DNA of 43,793 nucleotides, taken from positions 1 to 43,793 of the forward strand of contig JANQII010000341.1 in assembly GCA_028282195.1 (NCBI GenBank). The letters run 5' to 3'. Source of the DNA: Prolixibacteraceae bacterium. Lineage in GTDB: Bacteria; Bacteroidota; Bacteroidia; Bacteroidales; Prolixibacteraceae. The notes beneath the pieces are model-generated. The model saw only the letters and a list, made by a program, of their open reading frames with translations, was not told where the DNA came from and made no database searches. Positions 33,178 through 40,474 of the stretch are shown piece by piece (position 1 is the first letter of the stretch; each line of letters starts with the position of its first letter). The position numbers and the translations under genes were made by a program.

Positions 33178-34857
33178 ATGAATCAATTGATAGAATGTGT
33201 CCCTAATTTTAGTGAAGGACGGAATCCTCAGGTCATTAAGCAAATTACGGATGCTATTGAAAGTGTTGAAGGTGTAAAATTGCTTAATGTTGATCCGGGG
33301 AAAGCAACCAATAGGACAGTGGTTACTTTTGTTGGTGCACCTGATGATGTTATTGAAGCTGCTTTTCGAGGTGTAAAAAAAGCTTCTGATTTAATTGATA
33401 TGAGCAAGCACACAGGGGAGCATCCCCGCTTTGGGGCAACTGATGTTTGTCCGTTGGTTCCTATTGCAAACATTAGCATGGAAGAAACCGTGGAATATGC
33501 TCATAAATTGGCAAAGCGCGTGGGAGAGGAGCTTAACATTCCTGTTTATTGCTACGAATTTGCTGCCCAGGCTGAAGAACGCAAAAGTTTGGCTAATTGT
33601 CGTTCGGGGGAATATGAAGGCTTGCCTGAAAAATTGAAAGATCCACGTTGGAAACCTGATTTTGGCCCTGCTGAGTTTAATGCATCTGCCGGAGCAACAG
33701 CAGTTAGCGCAAGGAACTTCCTGATTGCTTACAATGTAAACCTGAATACCACATCAACCCGCCGTGCAAACTCCATTGCTTTTGATGTTCGGGAAGCTGG
33801 TCGTGTAAAGCGTGAAGGCAATCCAATTACCGGAAAGATTGTAAAAGATGGGAATGGTGAACCAATTCGTGTTCCGGGAACTTTGAAGAAAGTTCGTGCG
33901 ATTGGGTGGTATATCGAAGAATATGGTATTGCCCAGATATCAATGAACCTGACAGATATTACGGTAACTCCGGTACATATTGCTTTTGATGAGGTTTGTA
34001 AAAGCGCTGAAAGAAGAGGTATGCGTGTGACCGGGTCCGAGCTGGTTGGGCTAATTCCTTTGCAGGCCATGCTTGATGCCGGTAAATACTTTCTTAAAAA
34101 GCAGGAACGCTCAACGGGTATCTCTGATGATGAGATAATCAAAATAGCCATTAAATCAATGGGCTTGGATGAGCTGGGGGAATTTAATCCCCGCGAACGC
34201 ATTATAGAGTACATGCTTGAAGATGATGAGCTTCAGTTAAAGGATATGTCTTTGAAAACCTTTATGGAGGAAACTGCGTCTGAGTCTCCGGCTCCTGGTG
34301 GTGGTTCCATCTCAGCATATGTTGGTTCCATGGGAGCTGCTTTGGGAAGTATGGTGGCCAACCTTTCATCACATAAGCGAGGTTGGGATGAGCGTTGGGA
34401 AGAGTTTTCAGATTGGGCAGAAAAGGGAAAGTGTTACCAGGAAAAGTTATTAAGACTGGTCGATGAAGATACGAGCGCTTTTAACCAAATTATGGCAGCT
34501 TTCGGTTTACCAAAAGGAACAGAAGAAGAAAAAGCTGCACGGATGCAGGCCATTCAAGATGCGACTTTGAATGCAATTTTAACCCCGCTTGAAGTTATGA
34601 AGACTGCTTTTGAATCAATGGAAGTATTACAGGCAATGGCTGAAATCGGTAACCCAAACTCAGTATCAGATGCCGGGGTAGGGGCTTTGTGTGCACGTAC
34701 GGCAGTGCAAGGGGCTTACCTTAATGTGCTGATTAATTTAGCTGACTTTAAAGATAAAGTAAAAGCAGCTAAGCTGAAGCATGAAGCAGGCGAGATTCTT
34801 TTTCAGGCCGAAACAAAAGAGCAGCTAATTTTAAAACTGGTTGAAGAGAAAATATAA
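33178..34857 (+). CDS. ftcD: Bifunctional glutamate formimidoyltransferase / formimidoyl-THF cyclodeaminase
   Basis: A 559-aa enzyme of histidine degradation. It moves the formimino group from formiminoglutamate to tetrahydrofolate and then deaminates it to methenyl-THF. The N-terminal transferase (residues 1 to about 330) starts IECVPNFSEGRN and has DPGKATNRTVVTF and MSKHTGEHPRFGATDVCPLVP. The C-terminal cyclodeaminase (about 350-559) has the glycine-rich SESPAPGGGSISAYVGSMGAALGSM. The full length of both domains is present. The end of the gene with its terminator is the parent of two degenerate copies downstream. No other hut gene is in the window. Confidence 0.96.
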   Translation: MNQLIECVPNFSEGRNPQVIKQITDAIESVEGVKLLNVDPGKATNRTVVTFVGAPDDVIEAAFRGVKKASDLIDMSKHTGEHPRFGATDVCPLVPIANISMEETVEYAHKLAKRVGEELNIPVYCYEFAAQAEERKSLANCRSGEYEGLPEKLKDPRWKPDFGPAEFNASAGATAVSARNFLIAYNVNLNTTSTRRANSIAFDVREAGRVKREGNPITGKIVKDGNGEPIRVPGTLKKVRAIGWYIEEYGIAQISMNLTDITVTPVHIAFDEVCKSAERRGMRVTGSELVGLIPLQAMLDAGKYFLKKQERSTGISDDEIIKIAIKSMGLDELGEFNPRERIIEYMLEDDELQLKDMSLKTFMEETASESPAPGGGSISAYVGSMGAALGSMVANLSSHKRGWDERWEEFSDWAEKGKCYQEKLLRLVDEDTSAFNQIMAAFGLPKGTEEEKAARMQAIQDATLNAILTPLEVMKTAFESMEVLQAMAEIGNPNSVSDAGVGALCARTAVQGAYLNVLINLADFKDKVKAAKLKHEAGEILFQAETKEQLILKLVEEKI

Positions 34858-34883
34858 CTTGAAATCTTATTACTTCATAAATT

Positions 34884-34922
34884 AAGGACGTCAACTTTTT
34901 CAAGTGACGTCCTTTTTTTTGT
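34884..34922 (+). terminator. Rho-independent terminator of ftcD
   Basis: AAGGACGTCA (34884-34893) pairs perfectly with TGACGTCCTT (34905-34914) and is followed by a run of T. This is a strong terminator. Confidence 0.9.
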
Positions 34923-34959
34923 TTAAAGCAGAAGTATTTTAACAAAAGAATAAAATTAT

Positions 34960-34990
34960 TTGGTTTATAATATAAACTGGTTTATATTTG
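34960..34990 (+). promoter_or_regulatory. Promoter TTG-N20-TATATTTG with embedded operator
   Basis: TTG (34960-34962) and TATATTTG (34983-34990) are separated by exactly 20 bases and match the Bacteroidetes consensus. The spacer is filled by the palindrome GTTTAT-AAT-ATAAAC (34963-34977), a probable binding site for the winged-helix regulator two genes down. The same site recurs at 35919-35933. Confidence 0.7.
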
Positions 34991-35038
34991 AATTTAAATT
35001 GATTTATAAACTAATAAAATGGAATAAACTTTTAAGAA

Positions 35039-35623
35039 ATGAAAAATTCTACATTAACACCTGAAGAAAGTCTATTGTTGATTACAAAGACAATAGAGGA
35101 GATGAAACAAAGGTTTAAAAACAACGGGCATATACTTATTTTTTGGGGTTTATTAACCTTCGTTGTAGCGATGAGTCAATTTACTCTCTACAATTTTGAA
35201 TATTACAAGATCCACTGGTATCCGAGTTTCTTATATCCACTTGGGGCTATATATATGACCGTATACATTTGGAAGGAATATAAAAAGAAAAAGTTACCTA
35301 AAACACTCATTGGAAATATACTGGGAAAGATGGGGTGGTTAATTGGATTGAATTTTATGATATTAGGTTTTTTCTTCTCACAGAAAATTGGTGATGCTAC
35401 TGCTCCGGTATTTTTAATTTTCCTTGCTTTTTTTATTTTTCTTGCCGGAATATCCATTAAATTTAAGCCACTTATTATAAGTGGGGTAATGCTGAACTTA
35501 TTTGCATTTGCTACTTTTTATGTTCATGATCATTATCTTTATTTAGTTATGGCAATAGGATCATTTGCTTTAACAATCCCAGGTATATTGCTTAATAATG
35601 CTCGAAGAAAAGAAAATGTTTAA
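35039..35623 (+). CDS. Six-TM membrane protein of a regulator cassette
   Basis: A 194-aa protein with a soluble N-terminal helix (TPEESLLLITKTIEEMKQRF) and about six TM helices (for example HILIFWGLLTFVVAMSQF, APVFLIFLAFFIFLAGISI and LYLVMAIGSFALTIPGILL). I recognise the arrangement, a small membrane protein followed by an overlapping HTH gene, as common in Bacteroidota, but not the function. It may act as a sensor or as the target of regulation. It overlaps the regulator gene by 8 bases and lies under a promoter carrying a regulator-type palindrome. Confidence 0.8.
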   Translation: MKNSTLTPEESLLLITKTIEEMKQRFKNNGHILIFWGLLTFVVAMSQFTLYNFEYYKIHWYPSFLYPLGAIYMTVYIWKEYKKKKLPKTLIGNILGKMGWLIGLNFMILGFFFSQKIGDATAPVFLIFLAFFIFLAGISIKFKPLIISGVMLNLFAFATFYVHDHYLYLVMAIGSFALTIPGILLNNARRKENV

Positions 35624-35903
35624 AGATTTAGATCCCATATTACATTCGCAACTGCGTTTATCTATTGTGTCGATTTTAATGTCAGTAGAAGAGGCGAATT
35701 TTAGCTTTATCAAGGAAGAAACTAAGGCTACATCAGGTAATTTAAGTATCCAGATTAAAAAACTACAAGATGCTGGATATGTTAAGGTTGAAAAATCCTT
35801 TATAAATAACTATCCAAATACTTCTTTGTCCATAACCAAAAAAGGAATGGAAGCATTTGAAAACTATGTGAACAATTTGAAAAGTTATATCAATCCTAAA
35901 TAA
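35616..35903 (+). CDS. Winged-helix transcriptional regulator
   Basis: A 95-aa MarR/ArsR-like winged-helix regulator. The N-terminus MFKDLDPILHSQLRLSIVSIL, the recognition region TSGNLSIQIKKLQDAGYVKVEK and the wing NTSLSITKKGMEAFENYV match the HTH_34-type family. I chose ATG 35616, which overlaps the membrane gene by 8 bases. An ATG at 35598 would add six residues. The 15-bp palindromes at 34963-34977 and 35919-35933 are its likely operators, so it probably controls its own operon and the following transglutaminase gene. Confidence 0.88.
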   Translation: MFKDLDPILHSQLRLSIVSILMSVEEANFSFIKEETKATSGNLSIQIKKLQDAGYVKVEKSFINNYPNTSLSITKKGMEAFENYVNNLKSYINPK

Positions 35904-35918
35904 ATTTTTTTCTATTTG

Positions 35919-35933
35919 GTTTATTTTATAAAC
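35919..35933. promoter_or_regulatory. Operator-like palindrome GTTTAT-N3-ATAAAC
   Basis: It has half-sites and spacing identical to the palindrome in the promoter at 34963-34977, and it lies 19 bases before the transglutaminase start. The two copies with equal spacing support a shared regulator. Confidence 0.65.
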
Positions 35934-35952
35934 TACTTTAACTTTATTTGTA

Positions 35953-36912
35953 ATGAGAATCATCGTATTTATTTTTTTTATTTCCATTTTAGTTGAAATT
36001 AGTTGGTCACAAGATTTCCAGCACAAGCCAGGTGGGCAGAATCTGAAAAATGCCACCATAAAAAATAACTCGGAGTTATTAGATTTCTATCGCCAGTACA
36101 GTCAATTTACAGATCCGGGCGAGTATGTATATTTGTATGAAAATCTTCCTGATTCATTGCCAGAGCTTTGCAATTTAATTCGATCCCAGTTTATTCATCC
36201 TTATGCTCAATTGCCAAAGTATCGTGAACAAATCCCTAAAGAAAGATGGAAAGAAATGTTTAGGTATCCATGTGTTAAATCAATTTTAGAAGGCCTGACA
36301 TCCTACGATTCCGCTGGCATAGTGAAAGAACGAAGAATTGAAGATCGATTAGTTTTGGGATGTAGGCATAATTCCATTTTACTGATGTCAATTTTAAAAT
36401 CACGCGGTATTCCTGCCAGGGCTCGTTATGGCCATGCTACGTATTTAATACCTGATTTTCATGCGAGTCATATAGTTTGTGAGGTTTGGAATGACAATGA
36501 AAAACGTTGGATGCTGGTAGACCCCAGTGTAGGTATGGTTGATTTTAGTCGGGACAAATTTGACTTTAGTAATGAAGTATGGTTACAATTACAAAAAGGG
36601 GAAATAGATTCTAGACTGTATGGAATACCCAATAAATATTCGGGAATGGGTTCAATTGTTGCCAAGCTTTGTGGAGACCTCTCATCATTATTAGGAACCG
36701 AACACACAATAACGCGATATGCACCAGTTCTGGACTTTGCTTTTGAAGAAGATAAGCAATTAACTGCTGAAAATATAGAAACACTAAACAGGATAAGTGA
36801 ATTAATGAAATCGCTTGATGCGGATAATTTTTCAAAATTGCAAGATATTTACATCAATACTCCCGAAATTCAAATTACAAAGTCTTTAGATTTTTCATCA
36901 AAAAAAAACTAA
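35953..36912 (+). CDS. Exported transglutaminase-like protein
   Basis: A 319-aa protein with signal peptide MRIIVFIFFISILVEISWSQ and a transglutaminase-like (cysteine peptidase fold) domain around residues 125-210. The catalytic triad is visible: Cys in GCRHNSILLMSILKSRGIPARARYGHA, His in ASHIVCEVWNDNEKRW, and Asp in MLVDPSVG. The fold is used for protein crosslinking, deamidation or peptide hydrolysis, and here it acts in the periplasm or outside. It follows the regulator cassette with an operator copy in front of it. The substrate is unknown. Confidence 0.87.
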   Translation: MRIIVFIFFISILVEISWSQDFQHKPGGQNLKNATIKNNSELLDFYRQYSQFTDPGEYVYLYENLPDSLPELCNLIRSQFIHPYAQLPKYREQIPKERWKEMFRYPCVKSILEGLTSYDSAGIVKERRIEDRLVLGCRHNSILLMSILKSRGIPARARYGHATYLIPDFHASHIVCEVWNDNEKRWMLVDPSVGMVDFSRDKFDFSNEVWLQLQKGEIDSRLYGIPNKYSGMGSIVAKLCGDLSSLLGTEHTITRYAPVLDFAFEEDKQLTAENIETLNRISELMKSLDADNFSKLQDIYINTPEIQITKSLDFSSKKN

Positions 36913-36954
36913 AGAAGGTTCGGAGCTAAAAGACAATTAATTATATATGGAGTC

Positions 36955-37092
36955 TATGCTTATATTCCTTATGGCTCAATGAAACTAAATGCCAACTAAT
37001 TTGAAAACTGATAGAAGAGAAAATGTAATTTGAAATCAAATTCCTGTATAAAATTAAAGGACGTCAGCTTTTAAATGAGACGTCCTTTTTTT
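36955..37092 (+). pseudogene. Degenerate copy of the ftcD 3' end with its terminator
   Basis: The translation near 36990-37028 reads ETKCQLI-stop-KLIEEKM-stop, which aligns to the true FtcD end ETKEQLILKLVEEKI. It is followed by an untranslated stretch and a second copy of the terminator (AAAGGACGTC 37056-37065, GACGTCCTTT 37079-37088, T-run). This displaced 3' end marks the far side of the segment 34923-36954. The rest of the gap to 37283 shows nothing that I recognise. Confidence 0.8.
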
Positions 37093-37283
37093 GTGTTATG
37101 CTTATTGTTTCCCGTTAAAGTCTCATTGACGTCAACTTAAGGATCAATATTCACTAAATACTCAATTTAACTTAGACGGTCCTTTCTTAATTCATATTGG
37201 CAGGAGTGTTGGATCAATTTTATTGGTACTTTGCAATTGTTTTTATACTTCAATTTTTTTATGAATGTCGCCCAAACACCAAT

Positions 37284-37784
37284 TTAATCCATAAAAGTCG
37301 CTTCAATCTCTACAACACAATCGGGTCGTGCCAACGCAGCAACCCCAATTAGGCTGGTAGCAGGTCTGCAATTATTCTCTTTTAATCTGTTTGCCAATAC
37401 CGCAAGGTTTGCTTCCGAGAAAGCTTTTATATCAGTTGTATAATAGGTGAACCTTACCACATCTGAAAGCTTAAAATTTGCTTGCTCAAGCAATATTTCC
37501 AAATTATCCAAAATTTGATTGAGTTGTTTTTCCATATCTCCCGAGTGAAGCAATTCCCCATTCTCATCAACTGATATTTGCCCGGCACAAAATAACATAC
37601 GTTTTGCTCCGGTAACTTCATTTGCCTGTACAAATCCCCACTTATCCTGCCAAGTCCATGGATTAATGACTCTTTTTTTCAGAGAAGTAATTTCTTTTTC
37701 CTGAATTTTAGAATTTTGATTACTACATCCCAAGAGGCTTGATAGTAGTATGGAGGTAAAAAAGATTATCAAAAAGCTTTTCAT
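37284..37784 (-). CDS. RidA/YjgF-family lipoprotein
   Basis: A 166-aa lipoprotein. The signal MKSFLIIFFTSILLSSLLGC has lipobox LLGC. It is followed by a RidA fold domain with RMLFCAGQISVDENGELLHSGDMEKQLNQIL and the C-terminal CRPATSLIGVAALARPDCVVEIEATF, which includes the Arg and Glu typical of the family active site. RidA enzymes deaminate reactive enamines or imines and are usually cytoplasmic, so membrane anchoring and export are unusual. ATG 37784 is chosen because the upstream extension lacks a signal and runs into the MarR gene. It is downstream of, and probably co-transcribed with, the MarR regulator. Confidence 0.85.
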   Translation of the reverse strand: MKSFLIIFFTSILLSSLLGCSNQNSKIQEKEITSLKKRVINPWTWQDKWGFVQANEVTGAKRMLFCAGQISVDENGELLHSGDMEKQLNQILDNLEILLEQANFKLSDVVRFTYYTTDIKAFSEANLAVLANRLKENNCRPATSLIGVAALARPDCVVEIEATFMD

Positions 37785-37816
37785 ATTATTTTGGTTTTTA
37801 ATGCTTTTAAATGTTT

Positions 37817-38281
37817 TCAATTTATTTGAGTGCAATTATTTTTTTCGATTTGTTTATTTAAAGTTGTCTGGACTATTGTTAGGCTGTCAAGGATTGATTG
37901 ACACTGCTTATCACTTAATGTTTCAAACCACTGTTTGTTCCATTCAGTGAATATTTTCATGCATTTCTCAAGTGTCCCTTCTCCTTTGAGGGTAGTTGAA
38001 AGCCATGTAGAACGTTTATCATCATCATCGGCTGTAATTACTATGAGCTCCATTTCCTGTAGCTTTTTTGTGATTTTTGAAACATTTGCTTTTTCAAGAG
38101 AGAGCCGGTTAACCATGTCTTTTTGTTTTACTTTACCAACTTTTGCAATTTCAAAAAAAACAGAAAACTGTTGTTGGTTTAAACCAAAAGGAAGCAACAT
38201 CCGGTTGCCTTCACGGCGAAGCAGGCCTCCTATATTTAGTAATTTACCAATTATAATAGGTACGATTTGTTCTTTATCCAT
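37817..38281 (-). CDS. MarR-family transcriptional regulator
   Basis: A 154-aa MarR regulator with a winged helix around residues 30-100: the HTH VKQKDMVNRLSLEKANVSKITKKLQEMELI and the wing with DDDDKRSTWLSTTLKG. Two GTTTCC-N2-GGAAAC palindromes flank the predicted -7 box upstream, so it likely represses its own operon, which includes the RidA lipoprotein. The ligand is unknown. RidA and MarR together suggest a response to a reactive or toxic metabolite, which is inference. Confidence 0.9.
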   Translation of the reverse strand: MDKEQIVPIIIGKLLNIGGLLRREGNRMLLPFGLNQQQFSVFFEIAKVGKVKQKDMVNRLSLEKANVSKITKKLQEMELIVITADDDDKRSTWLSTTLKGEGTLEKCMKIFTEWNKQWFETLSDKQCQSILDSLTIVQTTLNKQIEKNNCTQIN

Positions 38282-38300
38282 GAGTTAGGTGATTAAAATA

Positions 38301-38349
38301 GTTTCCATGGAAACAAAGATAATGATTTTTAGTTTCCTTGGAAACTAAA
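38301..38349 (-). promoter_or_regulatory. Two MarR operator palindromes flanking a -7 box
   Basis: GTTTCC-AT-GGAAAC at 38301-38314, and GTTTCC-TT-GGAAAC (extending to TTTA and TAAA on each side) at 38328-38349. Their centres are 31 bases apart. TATCTTTG, an exact -7 match on the minus strand, lies between them (38321-38314). The arrangement is typical of an autorepressed promoter. Confidence 0.7.
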
Positions 38350-38474
38350 TCGATGAAAAAGTAAAAAACTTATATGAATGCTAAGTCGATTTTTATTTAC
38401 CTCAAATCCAGGCTTTTCTGCTAATTTGTGTGTACCAATATTTTATTTCTTATTGGAATACGAGGAGGAAACCT

Positions 38475-38530
38475 TTATTTCTGCATAACGTTAAGGGTGT
38501 CAGCTTTTTCAAGAGAAATTCTTTTTTTGT
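38475..38530 (+). pseudogene. Third, more degenerate copy of the ftcD tail/terminator
   Basis: TTAAGGGTGTCAGCTTTTTC, then AAGAGAAATTC and a T-run, matches the ftcD terminator TTAAGGACGTCAACTTTTTC in length and most positions, but the stem is broken. Upstream, TTATTTCTGCATAA resembles TTATTACTTCATAA from the ftcD trailer. It overlaps the last seven codons of the EFR1 gene, which read through it on the minus strand. Confidence 0.55.
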
Positions 38531-39333
38531 TGCCTGGGTTTAAAACTCGGTTCGCGATACTTATTTCTTCCTTTTGTGCTCCCTCCCTGCGTTTGATAAA
38601 TCAATTCCTGAGGACAGAAATTAACGCATCTCATGCATTGCTCACAAGTTTTAGACCAAACAGGTTTTTTATTGATGATTTTGATGCTATCTGTTGGACA
38701 AATTTTAGCACAAAGCTGGCATCCATTGCAGGAGTCATATACCTCAAATAATCGCCACATATTTTGAATCCCCAGGTATTTAAATAACAAGTAATCCCAA
38801 TAAAATTTAACCTTAGAGTATCTTTTGGGATAATTAAAATCATGATACGTTCTTACACCTTCTAAAATATCTTTAGCTATTTCCTGAGCTTGAGTTTCAC
38901 CATCTTTGATAATTTCGATTGCTTCTTCTTTTGAAGGAGGAAAAGGGGGGACAGGAGAAGTTGTCCAATTAATCGGCATCCGGACTATTCCGGTATATAC
39001 TATTTCACAGTTTTTCTTACTTAGAACATTTTTACATTCTTTTACTGCAAATCCTGATTCATCTGAGTCGCCTGCGGTAATCAGAATAAAGACTTTCTGT
39101 TGTTTTCTGAACCGTTCAATTCTTTTTAGGTATTTACGGCATATTCTTGGTATTCCAAATGCATAAACAGGAAAACAGAAACCAAGCAAATCTGAGTCAG
39201 GAATACTTGTTTCGTTTATTGAAATCTCAGAAATGTTCGTAAGGTTTCCTGATTCAAGGAAAACAGTATTACATGTTTCTAAAACTTTAAGGGAATTTCC
39301 TGTTCCGGTAAAATACCTCAGCTCTATTTTCAT
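38509..39333 (-). CDS. EFR1-family flavodoxin/ferredoxin fusion
   Basis: A 274-aa EFR1-type protein. The flavodoxin-like domain (1 to about 170) starts with YFTGTGNSLKVLE, which has the T-G-T-G-N FMN loop, and has CFPVYAFGIPR and LITAGDSDESG. A C-terminal double 4Fe-4S domain follows (CNGCQLCAKICP about 205-216, CEQCMRCVNFCP about 232-243). It is a cytoplasmic electron carrier. The last 20 or so residues are basic and encoded by degenerate ftcD-terminator sequence, so the natural C-terminus may have been replaced. It is separated by 62 bases from the upstream DUF4332 gene, and co-transcription is possible. Confidence 0.88.
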   Translation of the reverse strand: MKIELRYFTGTGNSLKVLETCNTVFLESGNLTNISEISINETSIPDSDLLGFCFPVYAFGIPRICRKYLKRIERFRKQQKVFILITAGDSDESGFAVKECKNVLSKKNCEIVYTGIVRMPINWTTSPVPPFPPSKEEAIEIIKDGETQAQEIAKDILEGVRTYHDFNYPKRYSKVKFYWDYLLFKYLGIQNMWRLFEVYDSCNGCQLCAKICPTDSIKIINKKPVWSKTCEQCMRCVNFCPQELIYQTQGGSTKGRNKYREPSFKPRQQKKNFS

Positions 39334-39395
39334 GAAAGAGGGTATAATTTGTTTGTTTAAATTGGGCTAACTCAGTATACAGGCATATTTTTCAG

Positions 39396-40070
39396 TTAAT
39401 ATTCAATATCTAAAGGTATTTCCTTTGCTACGTTTACAACAATTCTAATATCGTTTAAACCAATATGTCCTTTATAAATGTTTTTCTCTTTGCTTAATTG
39501 ATTTACCCTTGCATGTAAATCAACCGGGTCCGCTTTTGTTACTTTTTCAACAGTGTCAACGCCCAAATCATATAACATCCGGGCAAAAGTTGATCCGACC
39601 CACTTTATTCTTGACAAGTCCGTAAGTTTGGTAAGCTCTAATATATCTTTATTACTTATTCCGGTTTCTGTTGCCAGTTTTTTTCTTGTTTCCGGAGTAA
39701 TTACTTTGTCAAATAGTTTAACTGTATTCTTGATCTTAATATTTTCAAGTTTACCAATTGTTTCTTGAGATATACCTGAAAAATCGCAAAGCCTATTGGG
39801 TTTTGGAAGTGTGCTTTTAAGTTCTCTAAGTAATAATGCCAAATAATCACCCGATAAGCATTCTTCTTTTTGTAGCTCCGAGAGCTTGTCCTTTTTCTTT
39901 AGCAGTTGAATTAACTCCTGAACATTTTTCAATCCAATGCTTTTGAAGTACCCAAATCGCTCATCCAATCTGTCTTTTAAAGCCATTCTGCTAGGTGGCA
40001 GGTATGCGGTTTCTAATTTTGTCCGATAATTATCAATGGTTATTTTCTCAAAGTCAATATAGTATCCCAT
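39396..40070 (-). CDS. DUF4332 helix-hairpin-helix protein
   Basis: A 224-aa protein starting MGYYIDFEKITIDNYRTKLE, a typical opening of the DUF4332 family. It contains several helix-hairpin-helix-like units (YFKSIGLKNVQELIQLL, ETGISNKDILELTKLTDLSRIKWVGSTFARMLYDLGVDTVEKV). Such units bind DNA backbones or proteins non-specifically, but the function is unknown. No signal peptide or catalytic residues are visible. It may share a transcript with the EFR1 gene, 62 bases downstream. Confidence 0.78.
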   Translation of the reverse strand: MGYYIDFEKITIDNYRTKLETAYLPPSRMALKDRLDERFGYFKSIGLKNVQELIQLLKKKDKLSELQKEECLSGDYLALLLRELKSTLPKPNRLCDFSGISQETIGKLENIKIKNTVKLFDKVITPETRKKLATETGISNKDILELTKLTDLSRIKWVGSTFARMLYDLGVDTVEKVTKADPVDLHARVNQLSKEKNIYKGHIGLNDIRIVVNVAKEIPLDIEY

Positions 40071-40205
40071 GTTTTTTGATTTTATTAAATTTGATTTTTT
40101 GAATTACTTATTTCACATTTTCGAAGGCTTTTCCTTCTATGATGCTAGTTTTCAAACAGCTGTTAGTCTTTCACAATTTAGATAAAGTCTGAATACTATT
40201 TGTAT

Positions 40206-40220
40206 CGCACTAGTAGTGCG
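40206..40220. repeat. 15-bp palindrome CGCACTA-G-TAGTGCG
   Basis: Short perfect palindrome with a one-base centre, between the DUF4332 gene and the terminator of the toxin operon. It may be an operator or part of a decayed element. Confidence 0.5.
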
Positions 40221-40242
40221 TTCATAAAGTTTCGTTGAAAAA

Positions 40243-40290
40243 CTCATCGGATGACTAAAATGCTCGATATCAACAGAGTCATCCGATGAG
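40243..40290 (-). terminator. Terminator of the zeta-toxin operon
   Basis: CTCATCGGATGACT (40243-40256) and AGTCATCCGATGAG (40277-40290) form a perfect 14-bp stem with a 20-base loop. On the minus strand the stem is followed by TTTTT, as expected for a terminator after the small gene ending at 40322. Confidence 0.75.
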
Positions 40291-40321
40291 TGACACGTTA
40301 ATGCGTGATGCAAGTGTAAGA

Positions 40322-40474
40322 TTATAAATCATTAGCTTTTATTCGGACTACCTTTCCGTCTTTTGAAATAACTAAGTCTTGATTGAGTTCCTTTTTCTTT
40401 TGAATCAATCTCAGATGGGTTAATTTAAGCCCGTCAAGTATTTTGTCTCGAACTGTATTCTTTTTACTTGTCAT
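40322..40474 (-). CDS. Small basic protein, candidate antitoxin of the zeta-toxin gene
   Basis: A 50-aa ORF, MTSKKNTVRDKILDGLKLTH at its start, ending KVVRIKANDL. It overlaps the end of the zeta-toxin gene by 11 bases (ATGACAAGTAA) and is followed by the terminator at 40243-40290. This compact coupling supports a true gene. Antitoxins of Bacteroidota zeta-like systems are often small basic proteins, but usually upstream of the toxin. Placement downstream is unusual, so the antitoxin role is inference. Confidence 0.7.
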   Translation of the reverse strand: MTSKKNTVRDKILDGLKLTHLRLIQKKKELNQDLVISKDGKVVRIKANDL

